Shown here one piece after another: positions 55,569-64,000 of a stretch of 64,000 nucleotides of DNA. The stretch is from Rhodopirellula baltica SH 1 (GTDB lineage: Bacteria; Planctomycetota; Planctomycetia; Pirellulales; Pirellulaceae), in assembly GCF_000196115.1 (NCBI RefSeq), contig NC_005027.1:6630001-6694000 (forward strand). Reading direction: 5' to 3'. The translations under genes and the position numbers were made by a program. Position 1 is the first letter of the stretch, and each line of letters starts with the position of its first letter. The notes beneath the pieces were generated by a model. The model saw only the letters and a program-made list of their open reading frames with translations, had not been told where the DNA came from and did not search any database.

Positions 55569-56255
55569 GTGAAACTCATTCTTCATTCTTTCGTGTGGCT
55601 GATGACTGGCGGTGCGCTGCTAGTATCGTCGGGATGTCGGTTGCCAACCGGTTTGACGCACTCACGATGGGCAATGGAGCATCCAGAATACGCCAAGAAA
55701 TATGCCGATGGCGTTCCCAAGTCGGATCCGATTGGGAAAGTGAAACAAGCCAGCGACGCACGGTTTTTGAACGGTGCCTCCGGTACTTACGTTTCCGCCG
55801 GTGGAGTGTATCGGTCCAATTCAGGTGGCGGTTTTGTCGCGGACGTGGGCAATGAGAATTACTTGACGTCTTATCTCACGCAGAGACTCTCAATCTCTGG
55901 AGCCGCCGGGTGGGATCAAGCTTCGATTGGTCTCGACACCGGTTTGCGTCTTCAAACTCCAACTCGGCTGGCGCCCTTTGTGGGAGTGGGTGGCTACCTG
56001 GGGATGAACTGGGAGACGGTTGATGCGGACAACGACGGAGTTGACAACGACGACGACGGATCCACCGATGAACTCGGTGAAGAAGACACAGAATACGATC
56101 TGGCGCTGGCATCCGTTTATCCCGAAGTGGGCGCCCACTTTTGGTGGACCCCACATGCACGGTTGACCGGGTTTGGACGTTATTGGGTCACAACGGCAGG
56201 CCGGGATTCTGATGCCTGGATCATCGGCGGTGGACTGGCATTCTTTCGAAAGTGA
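55569..56255 (+). CDS. Outer-membrane lipoprotein with barrel and acidic calcium-type loop
   Basis: 228 aa, GTG start. Lipoprotein signal with Cys at about residue 23 (LLVSSGCRLP). The rest alternates like a small beta barrel (GGFVADVGNENYLTSYLTQR, GLRLQTPTRLAPFVGVGGYL), ending in GGGLAFFRK. One loop carries DADNDGVDNDDDGSTDELGE, a run of Asp pairs like thrombospondin type-3 or dockerin calcium loops. It may bind calcium in sea water. No clear family. Confidence 0.72.
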   Translation: MKLILHSFVWLMTGGALLVSSGCRLPTGLTHSRWAMEHPEYAKKYADGVPKSDPIGKVKQASDARFLNGASGTYVSAGGVYRSNSGGGFVADVGNENYLTSYLTQRLSISGAAGWDQASIGLDTGLRLQTPTRLAPFVGVGGYLGMNWETVDADNDGVDNDDDGSTDELGEEDTEYDLALASVYPEVGAHFWWTPHARLTGFGRYWVTTAGRDSDAWIIGGGLAFFRK

Positions 56256-56282
56256 CGCAACCGTCAGTCCTGGACAAATAGC

Positions 56283-57806
56283 TCAGGGATTGATCGATGT
56301 GTCTTGGGGTTGGTCCCAAAGACGATACGGGTCGTCCAAACGCTGCATCTCCGACAGCAACAACGCCTCCAGTTCCTGGCGTTTCTCAGCGTAAGCTGGA
56401 TCTTCTGCTAAGTCCGTTTCGAGTTCCGACTCTCGTTTGTGTTCGGGCAGATATTCCAGTGGGTTGGCAGCCAAATTGAACAATTGGGTTTCGCGGACTT
56501 TGCCGTCTAACGCGTCGTACTTGATCAGTTTCCAGTCGCCCTTCTTCACGCTTCGCATGCCCGGTTTGGTTCCGCCGCAGTAGACGCCATAGAGGACATC
56601 GCGAAGGACGTCTTTTTCGCCGCGGAGGACCGGTTGCAGAGATTGCCCTTCCAGTGTCTCAGGCGGATCAATTTTCGCGAGATCAACCAAAGTAGGCAAT
56701 AAATCGAGCAGGTACAAATTGCCAATGGCACGTTTCCCCTTGGGAATGCCAGGCCCCTGGATGATGAACGGAACTCGCCAAGTGTGTTCGTAGAGATTCT
56801 GTTTCCCTTGCAGGCCATGACGCCCAATCGCCATCCCATGATCGGACGTGTAAACGATGTAGGTGTTGTCTAGTTCGCCCATCTCTTCGAGCCGACGAAG
56901 CACCTTCCCAATTTGAATATCGATGTTTTCACTGCAAGCAAATTCTCGACCGAGCTCGTTGCGAATCGTTCGTTCGTCGCGACGATCCCACACGCCTTTC
57001 ACACTGACTTCATCGCGAAGATTGGGGTGTCCATGATGAAACGGGTGAGCTTCCAAATGGTTCGGTGGCAACGGTGGTTGCTTCGGATTCGCGGGAGGCA
57101 GCGTATCGCGATCGGTATGATTGGTGGCTCCATACTTGGCCAGCAATTCAGGGGTTCCGTCTCGCGTGTCGTGAGGATGCGAGAAACCAAAGTAGATCAA
57201 GAACGGATCTTCGTCCGCAGCCGCATCGCGCTTGTCGAGGTATTCCAAAACTTGTTTGCCATGCCATGCGCTGCCTGATTCCTCGGTTCCGCTACGCTTG
57301 GTTGCATCATGCACGACGGTGAATTTTTCGTTGGCTGCCGGGTAGCTGTTGCCCTTTTTGCAGGTTCGCATGGTGTCGTAACCCGCCCGATTGAAGATCG
57401 CTGCCATGGTGTATTCGGGCAGGTCTTCCGGAGCCAGCTTTTCGTCGGGGTAGCGGACGCTTTGGTTTTGATTGCGTTGCTTCGCGTTTTTGGGGCGTCG
57501 TTGCGGAAGGTGCCAAACGGTTCGTCCCGTCATGATCATGTGGCGTGACGGAGTGCAGACGGCACCTGACCATGCACCCATATGATGGGCGCCATCGAAC
57601 ACCATCCCTGACGCAGCCAAACGATCGATGTTGGGTGTGTCGAGCGGCGAATCCGGGTTGTAAATTTTCAGGTCCAGTGGCGATTGATCATCGACCACGA
57701 TCACTAGAAAGTTGGGGCGTTCATTAGCGGTGGCTGACGAAACGCATGCGAGGGTGAGCAACGCAGTCAAAGGAAGCCATCGGAGGACGGGGCTGAGTGG
57801 ACGCAT
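56283..57806 (-). CDS. Secreted sulfatase (formylglycine type), S1 family
   Basis: 507 aa from ATG at 57806. Signal peptide WLPLTALLTLACVSSATANE. The sulfatase core starts LVIVVDDQSPLDL. The active site is AVCTPSRHMIMTGR, with Cys84 converted to formylglycine. Metal-binding and His motifs include VYTSDHGMAIGRHGLQGKQ. It removes sulfate esters from polysaccharides such as algal carrageenan or fucoidan, of which planctomycetes have large sets. It is followed by another sulfatase in tandem (56 bp apart). The maturation enzyme is not in the window. Confidence 0.94.
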   Translation of the reverse strand: MRPLSPVLRWLPLTALLTLACVSSATANERPNFLVIVVDDQSPLDLKIYNPDSPLDTPNIDRLAASGMVFDGAHHMGAWSGAVCTPSRHMIMTGRTVWHLPQRRPKNAKQRNQNQSVRYPDEKLAPEDLPEYTMAAIFNRAGYDTMRTCKKGNSYPAANEKFTVVHDATKRSGTEESGSAWHGKQVLEYLDKRDAAADEDPFLIYFGFSHPHDTRDGTPELLAKYGATNHTDRDTLPPANPKQPPLPPNHLEAHPFHHGHPNLRDEVSVKGVWDRRDERTIRNELGREFACSENIDIQIGKVLRRLEEMGELDNTYIVYTSDHGMAIGRHGLQGKQNLYEHTWRVPFIIQGPGIPKGKRAIGNLYLLDLLPTLVDLAKIDPPETLEGQSLQPVLRGEKDVLRDVLYGVYCGGTKPGMRSVKKGDWKLIKYDALDGKVRETQLFNLAANPLEYLPEHKRESELETDLAEDPAYAEKRQELEALLLSEMQRLDDPYRLWDQPQDTSINP

Positions 57807-57861
57807 CGGGATCTCTTGGGGGATGAATGCGGGGGTGCGACTCGGTGGGTAATTCACGAGA

Positions 57862-59526
57862 TCAGGGTTGGGTGTTGGTGTACTCCGAAGGTTCCATCCA
57901 ACGAAGATCCTCCCAGTGACCGGTGTCGTTTGGTTGAGGATCGCCGGAAGTGCTTCGCCCGTTCACAACGATCTTTGTGAGAGCATTTCGCAAGCGGCGA
58001 ACAACCGTTGGGTGATCCGATGAGATGTCTTGGGATTCCGATGGGTCGTTGGCGAGGTTGTAGAGTTCTCCTTCATCGTTGTCTCGCCTTGGTGCGATCC
58101 ATTTCCAGTCGCCCGCGGTGATTGCGAATTCGCCTCGTACGCCATGGTTGATCAACGGAACTCGGTGATGTTCGTAGGACGGGTCGAGCAAAATTGATGC
58201 AAAGCTGTGGCTGTCTTCAGCAGCTTCGTCGGGCAACGGTCGGCCAAGCAGTTCGGCCACGGTCGCCAATAAGTCGACTTGTCCGACCAACGCATCACTG
58301 ATTCGGCCGGGTTGCTTGATGCCGTTGGGCCACCGGGCGAGCATGGGGACACGGTGGCCGCCTTCGTAGATATCGCGTTTGCCCCCTCGATAAGAACCAT
58401 TGCTGTGATGACCGAAGTCATCGATGCGTTGCTTCCATGATTTTTCGGGACCGTTGTCGCTGGTCAGAATGACGAGCGTGTTGTCGGTCAATCCGTTGGC
58501 TTCCAAGTGTTTGAGCAAGCGTCCAAGGTGGTGGTCCGTTTCGATCATGAACTCGCCATAGCCGCCACAATCCCCCTGCCCCCAATACTCGGGCAGTGGG
58601 CACACTGGATAGTGCGGCGAAGTCAGTGGCAGGTACAGGAAAAATGGCGGTGCGTTCGACGCTGATTCGTTGCCCGGTGTGGCGGTTGCTTCCGTGATCC
58701 ACTCAATGGCTTCGTCGGTGAAACGAGTCAAGCATTGATTGTCGACAAAGTCATCTGCGACCTCGATGGTGGTGTTCTTGAAACGCTTTCGAGCTTCGGT
58801 CTCCGTCTCCTGGTAGGGAGGCATGATGCGATAATCGACGTGCCGTTTGTTTGGCTTTTTTCCGGTCCAAGACTTTGGAGGAACCGCTGCGTGGCGACCG
58901 TCAAACCACGCCAGCACTCCGTAGTTCAATGAGGCGGGGATTCCAAAGAAGTGATCAAAGCCTTTGTCGAGTGGCATGTCGCGAACGGGTTGCGACCAGT
59001 CTCGCTTTTTGGGTGAGCCAGGAAACTGCATTCCAAGATGCCATTTACCGACCATGCCGGTCTGATACCCTTCGTCGCGAAGAAACGACGCAAGAGTCAT
59101 CCGATCGTCCGCGATCAAACACTTTCCTTCGGCATTCATCACGCCACGTTTGAGCGTTGTTCGCCAACTGTAGCGGCCGGTCAGCAATCCGTAGCGAGAA
59201 GGGGTGCAAACACTGTCGCTGGAATGAGCGTTTGTAAACGTCAGCCCTTCTTTTGCGAGGCGGTCCATATTGGGCGTCTCGAATTTTGCATCGGGGTTCA
59301 TGCTGCTGACATCCCCGAAACCCTGGTCATCGGTGTAGACGATGATCACATTGGGACGAGTGTCGGTCGAACCGATCACCGGGTTTTGCTGAGCGACCGC
59401 CCTGCGAGTCGAGACAGACAAGCAAACCAAACCAACGGCCAGAATCGCGATTGCGCGAAGGCTAAGATTCGATTGGGACAACCGAAGTCGCGAGTGAAGT
59501 GAAATCCAGGTTGAATCCGAGCGCAT
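57862..59526 (-). CDS. Secreted sulfatase (formylglycine type), S1 family
   Basis: 554 aa. A signal or signal-anchor segment at about 24-45 (AIAILAVGLVCLSVSTRRAV). Core VIIVYTDDQGFGDVS with the metal-binding Asp pair. Active site SVCTPSRYGLLTGRYS (Cys107 to formylglycine). Further motifs: GMVGKWHLGM and VILTSDNGPEKSW. It is more like arylsulfatase A than the neighbouring sulfatase is, so the two probably have different substrates. They lie in tandem on the minus strand. Confidence 0.94.
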   Translation of the reverse strand: MRSDSTWISLHSRLRLSQSNLSLRAIAILAVGLVCLSVSTRRAVAQQNPVIGSTDTRPNVIIVYTDDQGFGDVSSMNPDAKFETPNMDRLAKEGLTFTNAHSSDSVCTPSRYGLLTGRYSWRTTLKRGVMNAEGKCLIADDRMTLASFLRDEGYQTGMVGKWHLGMQFPGSPKKRDWSQPVRDMPLDKGFDHFFGIPASLNYGVLAWFDGRHAAVPPKSWTGKKPNKRHVDYRIMPPYQETETEARKRFKNTTIEVADDFVDNQCLTRFTDEAIEWITEATATPGNESASNAPPFFLYLPLTSPHYPVCPLPEYWGQGDCGGYGEFMIETDHHLGRLLKHLEANGLTDNTLVILTSDNGPEKSWKQRIDDFGHHSNGSYRGGKRDIYEGGHRVPMLARWPNGIKQPGRISDALVGQVDLLATVAELLGRPLPDEAAEDSHSFASILLDPSYEHHRVPLINHGVRGEFAITAGDWKWIAPRRDNDEGELYNLANDPSESQDISSDHPTVVRRLRNALTKIVVNGRSTSGDPQPNDTGHWEDLRWMEPSEYTNTQP

Positions 59527-59628
59527 GTTGAAGCCGGCGATGCTTGGGAAGCGAAGTTACCAGGATGGATTGTATTCCAATCCCGAATCGCTTTCGTATC
59601 ACACGGTCATTTTTCGCCCAGCGATGAT

Positions 59629-61671
59629 CTACTGTTGCTGAGGTTGAAGACGCTCGGCTCGTCGAAAGTACTGCTCAGCTTCGCTCGTATTCCCCAGTGC
59701 ATCGTGCATCGCGCCAAGGTTGTAGGTTGCACTCAGGTGATTGGGGACGATTTCTAGCACGCGCTCGAAGTAGCCGATGGCGTCTTCGGTCCGTTGTTGA
59801 TTTGCCGCGATCACGCCCAAGTTCAAAAGTGCGCTGACGTCTTCCGGGGATTCGTCCAGGACGCTCTGCCACACCTTGCTAGCGTCTTCCCACCGCTGGG
59901 CCGACATCAACACTCGACCAAGGTTGGTGCGATGATCCATTCGCTCGGGAGCGAGTTGCACCGCCTTCTGAAACAATTCGATCGCCTCCTCGTTGCGTCC
60001 TTGCGCCGAACGAAGCGTCGCTAGATTCCCGTATGAGTTGGCGTAGTTCGGATCAATTTCAATGGCTTGTTTCAGTGTCGCCTCGGACGCTTCAAAGTCA
60101 CCCATCATTCCCTGGGTCGCGCCCAATCCGTTGTAAGCTTCGGCGAGTCCAGGGTTCAGTTCGGTGGCACGGGTGTAGAGTGACAATGCTTCCTCCAGGT
60201 CACCCAGGTTTTGACGTGCTTGAGCCAAGTTGATGACTGAGTCGGCGAAGTTCGGTTTGATTTCCAACGAGCGACGCAGGTGTGTTTCGGCCTCGAGGTA
60301 GTCGCCACGTCGGTTCAGCAAGGCACCCAAATTGTTGTGAGCCATGAACGAGTTCGGGTTCTTCTCCAGGGTGTCTCGCCAAAGGACTTCCAGTCCGCTG
60401 TAAATCGTCGCTTGGCTAAACGCCACCGTGGCCAACAGCAACGCTGCGCCGCCTGCCATCAACTTGGGAAGGTGTCGGCCCAGCCCATATTCTTCTTCGT
60501 CGTCCTGTTCTTTGGATTGAAGCCAAGTTGCCACCACGCCAACGATCAATGCGATCAATGGAACACTGGCCATGTAAGCAAAGTGGTCGGCGACAAAAGA
60601 GAAACGCATGGGGTAAACATCAAAGAAACCCAAAGCGGGAAACAGCGTTCCGGCATACAAGCAAACCGCTGCGATTGGGCCACGTCCCAGCCGATGACGC
60701 ATCAAAAACAACGTGACCATGACGGCAACGGCTGCGATCGGGAATGCGTTTTGGGACCATGACGTGACGTCAATTTCCCATCGCGGGTAGGTGAAGATCA
60801 ACTCGGTCGGCCAAACCAGTTTTCCCGCGTAAAACCAAAGGGCTCTGCCCGCGATCAAGACTCGCTGCCATGGGGATAGTTCCCAGTCGATGCCGCTAGC
60901 GCCCACCTGAAACTTTTCCAACCAAACGGTCAGCAATCCCATTCCGATCCCGATCACGAAGAATGGAGCCAGGACGGCAACGTCTCGCAGACGAACCGTG
61001 CCACGTTTCCACCAGATCATCACAATCAACGCGGCAGGCAGCGTGGACGCGACGGTCTTGCTCAACAAAGCTGCAATGAAGCACAGCAGTGCCAGTGCGT
61101 ACCAACGTCGGTTCCGGGGCGCGGACTCATCTGCGATCTCGGGTTGAGTGAAGTCCCAGTACCTCAGCCAACAAAGAATCGTCAGCAATGTGAACAACCC
61201 GGATAGAACGTTCTTTCGTTCGGTGATCCATGCGACGGATTCGACGTGCATCGGGTGAACTGCAAAGAGCAACGCCGCGACGTAGGCACCCGGCACTGAG
61301 AAACGTGACAGCACACGCCAAAGCAGCAACGCACTGATGCAGTGGACAATCACGTTGACCAAGTGATAACCCATCGGATTCAGGCCCCACAGATGATTCT
61401 CAATCCAGAACGAACTGTGAACGATGGGATAGTACTGCGGCGTCGCTGACGGATCCGTCCAGATCGCAATCAGACCGTTGATCGTGTGGAGCGTCGGATT
61501 CTCGGTGACGTAGTCGTCGTCATCCCAAATGAAACCACCTTGGATTGCAGGCAGGTAGGCGATCATGGTCAATGCGAAGAGTGCCGCAGCTAACATCGCA
61601 GTCACAAGCGAGTTGGTGCTGCGAGATGGCTCGTCTGCCGCGGCAAGATTCGATTCCAGGCTGGCGCTCAT
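59629..61671 (-). CDS. TMTC-like membrane O-mannosyltransferase with TPR tail
   Basis: 680 aa, ATGA overlap with the ABC permease gene. The N-terminal ~430 residues are a GT-C membrane fold: the DD motif in FIWDDDDYVTENP and HPMHVESVAWITERKNVLSG, a pattern shared with TMTC and protein O-mannosyltransferases. The C-terminal ~230 residues are a set of about six TPRs (NNLGALLNRRGDYLEAETHL, YGNLATLRSAQGRNEEAIEL). TMTC proteins transfer mannose onto secreted proteins. Planctomycete members are uncharacterised. Its location in a metal-permease operon is unexpected. Confidence 0.82.
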   Translation of the reverse strand: MSASLESNLAAADEPSRSTNSLVTAMLAAALFALTMIAYLPAIQGGFIWDDDDYVTENPTLHTINGLIAIWTDPSATPQYYPIVHSSFWIENHLWGLNPMGYHLVNVIVHCISALLLWRVLSRFSVPGAYVAALLFAVHPMHVESVAWITERKNVLSGLFTLLTILCWLRYWDFTQPEIADESAPRNRRWYALALLCFIAALLSKTVASTLPAALIVMIWWKRGTVRLRDVAVLAPFFVIGIGMGLLTVWLEKFQVGASGIDWELSPWQRVLIAGRALWFYAGKLVWPTELIFTYPRWEIDVTSWSQNAFPIAAVAVMVTLFLMRHRLGRGPIAAVCLYAGTLFPALGFFDVYPMRFSFVADHFAYMASVPLIALIVGVVATWLQSKEQDDEEEYGLGRHLPKLMAGGAALLLATVAFSQATIYSGLEVLWRDTLEKNPNSFMAHNNLGALLNRRGDYLEAETHLRRSLEIKPNFADSVINLAQARQNLGDLEEALSLYTRATELNPGLAEAYNGLGATQGMMGDFEASEATLKQAIEIDPNYANSYGNLATLRSAQGRNEEAIELFQKAVQLAPERMDHRTNLGRVLMSAQRWEDASKVWQSVLDESPEDVSALLNLGVIAANQQRTEDAIGYFERVLEIVPNHLSATYNLGAMHDALGNTSEAEQYFRRAERLQPQQQ

Positions 61672-63116
61672 GATTGTTTGTCACTTGCCGAGGGGATGGG
61701 GCTGCCGTGCGGGTCTTTCTCTGGCGAATCGGTTTGGTGATCGAGTTGGTCCTGCAGTTGTCGATCCGTGAAGTGCTCGAGTTGGTGGGCTTTCTGGTGA
61801 ATTCGACTGCCTTCTAAATCCACCCGCGTGACCAAGTACTGTTCCCACAACCGGTGCGAGCGAACCAATGATTCCGCCTCGGTTCGGCCAACGTCGGTCA
61901 GCTTTGGAACAAACACTTCGGAATGGTCTTTGTCATTGGCCGTGCTGGTCGAAGCATCCGCTTGAGCCGTTTCGATGCGACCTCGCCATGCGTGATACTT
62001 CACCGCTGACTTGATTGCGAAACGGTTGGTCAGCAACACATCGGCCATCCAAGCATCCAGGTCGGCTTGCATTGCCATCGCGTCAGCGATTGGCCGTTCG
62101 TCCAGCGTCTTTTCTTCCATTCGATAAAGTAACGCTAGCACGTCGTCGGTCAAAATGGTCCACCGCAGCCATTGTTTGCGGAACCACTGTGGAATCAGTC
62201 CACGACGAGGTGAACCGACAACGGCCAGAGTGAATGCGAAACCGGTGGCAACTGCCATCATGCCGGCGGTGGTCGTGCTACGGAAACCGAACCAAGTTGG
62301 GATTTCGACGGCGGCGACATGTCCGGCCCATGCGCAGACGGCACCTATCAAGCAAGCCAGCACGATCATCATGCCCAACCGATCGGTCAGCAAATAGGCG
62401 GTCGCGGCGGGCACGACCAGCATGGCAACGACCAAGATATTGCCCACGCTTTCGAAACAGGCAACGGCCGTCACGGCGACCAAAGTCATCAGTACATAGT
62501 GAATCGCTTTGGCCGAGAACCCGCTGGAGGTGGCCAGTTCAGCGTCAAAGGTTGCCATCTTCAGTTCCTTGAAGAACAAGATGACAAATGCCGCGTTGAT
62601 GAAAGTCACGATCGACAGAACCACGACCACGCGAGGGATTTCGGTGGAACCGAGAATCGGTATGGGAACCGTCCACGTATCCAGTGGCGTGGATTCAATC
62701 GCACCGTAGAGCACGCATCCGGGATCGAGATCCACTCGGTCGGCGGCCAACACAATCATCACCAAGCCGGCGGCAAACAACGTGGTGAAGACGACGCCCA
62801 TGGAGGCACCTTCGTCGACTTCACCACGAACGTGAATCCAGTCTGATAGGAGTGCGGTGAGAACACCCACGATCACCGCACCAAGGAACATCCAGCCGCT
62901 GCTTCGGCTGCCCGAGATGAGAAAAGCCGCGGCCAAACCGGGCAACACCGCGTGGCTGATCGCATCACCAAGCAGGCTCATGCGGCGAAGTACCAAAAAG
63001 CAACCGAGCAGCGACGAGGCGACCGCGCACAGCATCCCCGCCGCGACGATCCAACCGTCCAACGCCCAATTCCATTCCACCATCCAAAATGGTTCGGTGT
63101 CAGCCTGTCCGATCAT
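61668..63116 (-). CDS. Mn/Zn/Fe-type ABC permease fused to a DtxR/MntR-like cytosolic domain
   Basis: 482 aa, ATGA overlap with the gene before. Residues ~1-290 are an ABC-3 family permease (like ZnuB/MntB/SitD): LLGCFLVLRRMSLLGDAISH, LPGLAAAFLISG, GNILVVAMLVVPAATAYLL. The C-terminal ~180 residues are soluble. They include a winged-helix-like part (TDDVLALLYRMEEKTLDERP), and LTDVGRTEAESLVRSHRLWE followed by HQLEHFTDRQLQDQL, matching the metal-binding and dimerisation domain of DtxR/MntR repressors. Transport of Mn, Zn or Fe is expected, with the tail sensing the metal. The fold assignment of the tail is by eye. Confidence 0.85.
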   Translation of the reverse strand: MIGQADTEPFWMVEWNWALDGWIVAAGMLCAVASSLLGCFLVLRRMSLLGDAISHAVLPGLAAAFLISGSRSSGWMFLGAVIVGVLTALLSDWIHVRGEVDEGASMGVVFTTLFAAGLVMIVLAADRVDLDPGCVLYGAIESTPLDTWTVPIPILGSTEIPRVVVVLSIVTFINAAFVILFFKELKMATFDAELATSSGFSAKAIHYVLMTLVAVTAVACFESVGNILVVAMLVVPAATAYLLTDRLGMMIVLACLIGAVCAWAGHVAAVEIPTWFGFRSTTTAGMMAVATGFAFTLAVVGSPRRGLIPQWFRKQWLRWTILTDDVLALLYRMEEKTLDERPIADAMAMQADLDAWMADVLLTNRFAIKSAVKYHAWRGRIETAQADASTSTANDKDHSEVFVPKLTDVGRTEAESLVRSHRLWEQYLVTRVDLEGSRIHQKAHQLEHFTDRQLQDQLDHQTDSPEKDPHGSPIPSASDKQS

Positions 63117-64000
63117 GCTTCGACTCCTTCGGTGGAGGAAGCGTGCGGGTCGGTTGGCATACGACGTTCACCCAGTTCTGCGTTGAGCAGCGATTCGAGT
63201 TCTGCAACCGTTTCGGGTTCGAGCACGTGTTCAATCGCATCGGCATCCCGGTCGACTCGTTGAGGAGCGATGTCGGCATGGTGAATCAAATACAGTTCCC
63301 ACAATCGGTGACGCCGTGTCAGCCGGCGAGCCTCCGATTCACCTCGTTTGGTGAGGGCGAATTCCATCTTTGTAATGTTCTCGCTGATCCATCCATCGCT
63401 GGATGCCTGTTCCAAAATTTTACGCAATCGTTTGTTCGACCAACTGCGGGCTTGCACCAATTCTTCCCAAGAAACGGACAGCCGGCTCGGGTCGGTTTCG
63501 AACAATTCGTAGAGTTCTCGCAGCAGGTGCTGACGATCGATGCTGGCGTTGAGGGACCGACGACGCCACATCCGAATCAGCAAACCGCGGCGGGCACCGA
63601 CAAAGAAACTGATGAGAAAACCCACTCCGGTTGTCAGCACGATCATCGCACCGCTGGGCAGTCGCGGCAGCATCGCGCTGGCGGCGGCTCCCACCAAACA
63701 CCCCACCATTCCGATCGCTGACGAGAGCACCATCATCCAAACCAAACGGTCCGTCCAAAACCGAGCCGAAGCGGCGGGGATGACCAAAAGCGCGATCACC
63801 AATACGAGGCCAACCGCCTGCAGGCCGATGATCGTGATCACCACCACGACGCTCATCAATGCCGCATCGAGCAACACGACCGGGTAGCCTCGCGAGCCGG
63901 CAAAGGCTTCGTCAAAACAAAGCAGCTTGAATTCCTTGAACAGCCCCACGCAGATCACCACGCAGATCAACGATGCGATCGCGATCAACCACGCGTCGCT
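63113..64000 (-). CDS. Mn/Zn/Fe-type ABC permease fused to DtxR/MntR-like domain (N-terminus outside window)
   Basis: The reading frame is open to the right edge, so the gene begins outside; 296 codons are seen. The membrane part (KEFKLLCFDEAFAGSRGYPV, VGLVLVIALLVIPAASARFW) is ABC-3 permease helices 5-8. The cytosolic tail is a fuller DtxR-like module: helix-turn-helix (LRELYELFETDPSRLSVSWE, RKILEQASSDGWISE), LTKRGESEARRLTRRHRLWE, then LIHHADIAPQRVDRDADAIE with the ligands His/Glu of the dimerisation domain. It overlaps the second permease by 4 bp. The ATP-binding and solute-binding proteins should lie upstream, beyond the window. Confidence 0.87.
   Translation of the reverse strand, partial: SDAWLIAIASLICVVICVGLFKEFKLLCFDEAFAGSRGYPVVLLDAALMSVVVVITIIGLQAVGLVLVIALLVIPAASARFWTDRLVWMMVLSSAIGMVGCLVGAAASAMLPRLPSGAMIVLTTGVGFLISFFVGARRGLLIRMWRRRSLNASIDRQHLLRELYELFETDPSRLSVSWEELVQARSWSNKRLRKILEQASSDGWISENITKMEFALTKRGESEARRLTRRHRLWELYLIHHADIAPQRVDRDADAIEHVLEPETVAELESLLNAELGERRMPTDPHASSTEGVEA

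Overview
This window looks like a chromosomal segment of a marine planctomycete of the family Pirellulaceae, most probably Rhodopirellula. The evidence is a Pirellula-type heme-binding CxxCH mega-protein, a BBP7-type outer-membrane protein, two periplasmic sulfatases, a lysine-rich histone-H1-like protein, a PEP-CTERM protein, several GTG starts and many 4-bp ATGA/GTGA gene overlaps. No rRNA, tRNA or CRISPR array was recognised. The identification rests on reading the proteins, not on a database search.

Layout. 0-5.3 kb: the end of a hybrid histidine kinase, a POT peptide transporter with a 220-residue insertion, a histone-like gene, then about 0.8 kb of compositionally odd non-coding DNA. 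5.3-8.6 kb: an M50 membrane protease and a secreted prolyl oligopeptidase. 8.6-15.3 kb (minus): one apparent seven-gene operon running fxsA, HAD hydrolase (mggB-like), GT4 glycosyltransferase (mggA-like), GH13_18 sugar phosphorylase, ExbB/MotA-like channel, ExbD-like tether and a small anchored protein. It joins compatible-solute metabolism (mannosylglucosylglycerate, known from Rhodopirellula baltica) to a proton-channel module. 15.4-23.7 kb: the SGNH/dehydrogenase/cytochrome fusion, an isolated FliN, a receiver-like protein, a GH32 fructanase, a PfkB kinase and a thioredoxin-fold peroxiredoxin. 23.8-31.1 kb: a PcrA/UvrD helicase, the BBP7 protein, and an ECF sigma factor followed by a membrane protein that looks like an anti-sigma factor with a DUF1559-like outer domain. 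31.1-35.7 kb: rsmA, riboflavin synthase, enolase, a Trm112-like protein and a secreted unknown.

35.7-40.6 kb is an accessory patch: a 1.54-kb IS701-type element, a PEP-CTERM protein and an octaheme cytochrome c. 40.9-50.9 kb: an unknown protein next to a rhomboid protease, a nucleoside-type MFS symporter, a von Willebrand factor A/glutamine-amidotransferase-like membrane protein with a 65-residue partner, VanZ, a DUF1080-like secreted protein and tadA. 51.0-54.5 kb: a REP/MITE-like palindrome, then an LRR lipoprotein - DinB - voltage-gated K+ channel operon. 54.6-64.0 kb (mostly minus): TPR protein, outer-membrane lipoprotein, two sulfatases, and an operon of two Mn/Zn/Fe-type ABC permeases, each fused to a DtxR/MntR-like cytosolic tail, followed by a TMTC-like O-mannosyltransferase with TPRs.

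The most interesting candidates are the permease-DtxR fusions, the osmolyte/proton-channel operon, the sigma factor with a pseudopilin-like anti-sigma, the modified POT transporter and the 4.5-5.4 kb non-coding block.
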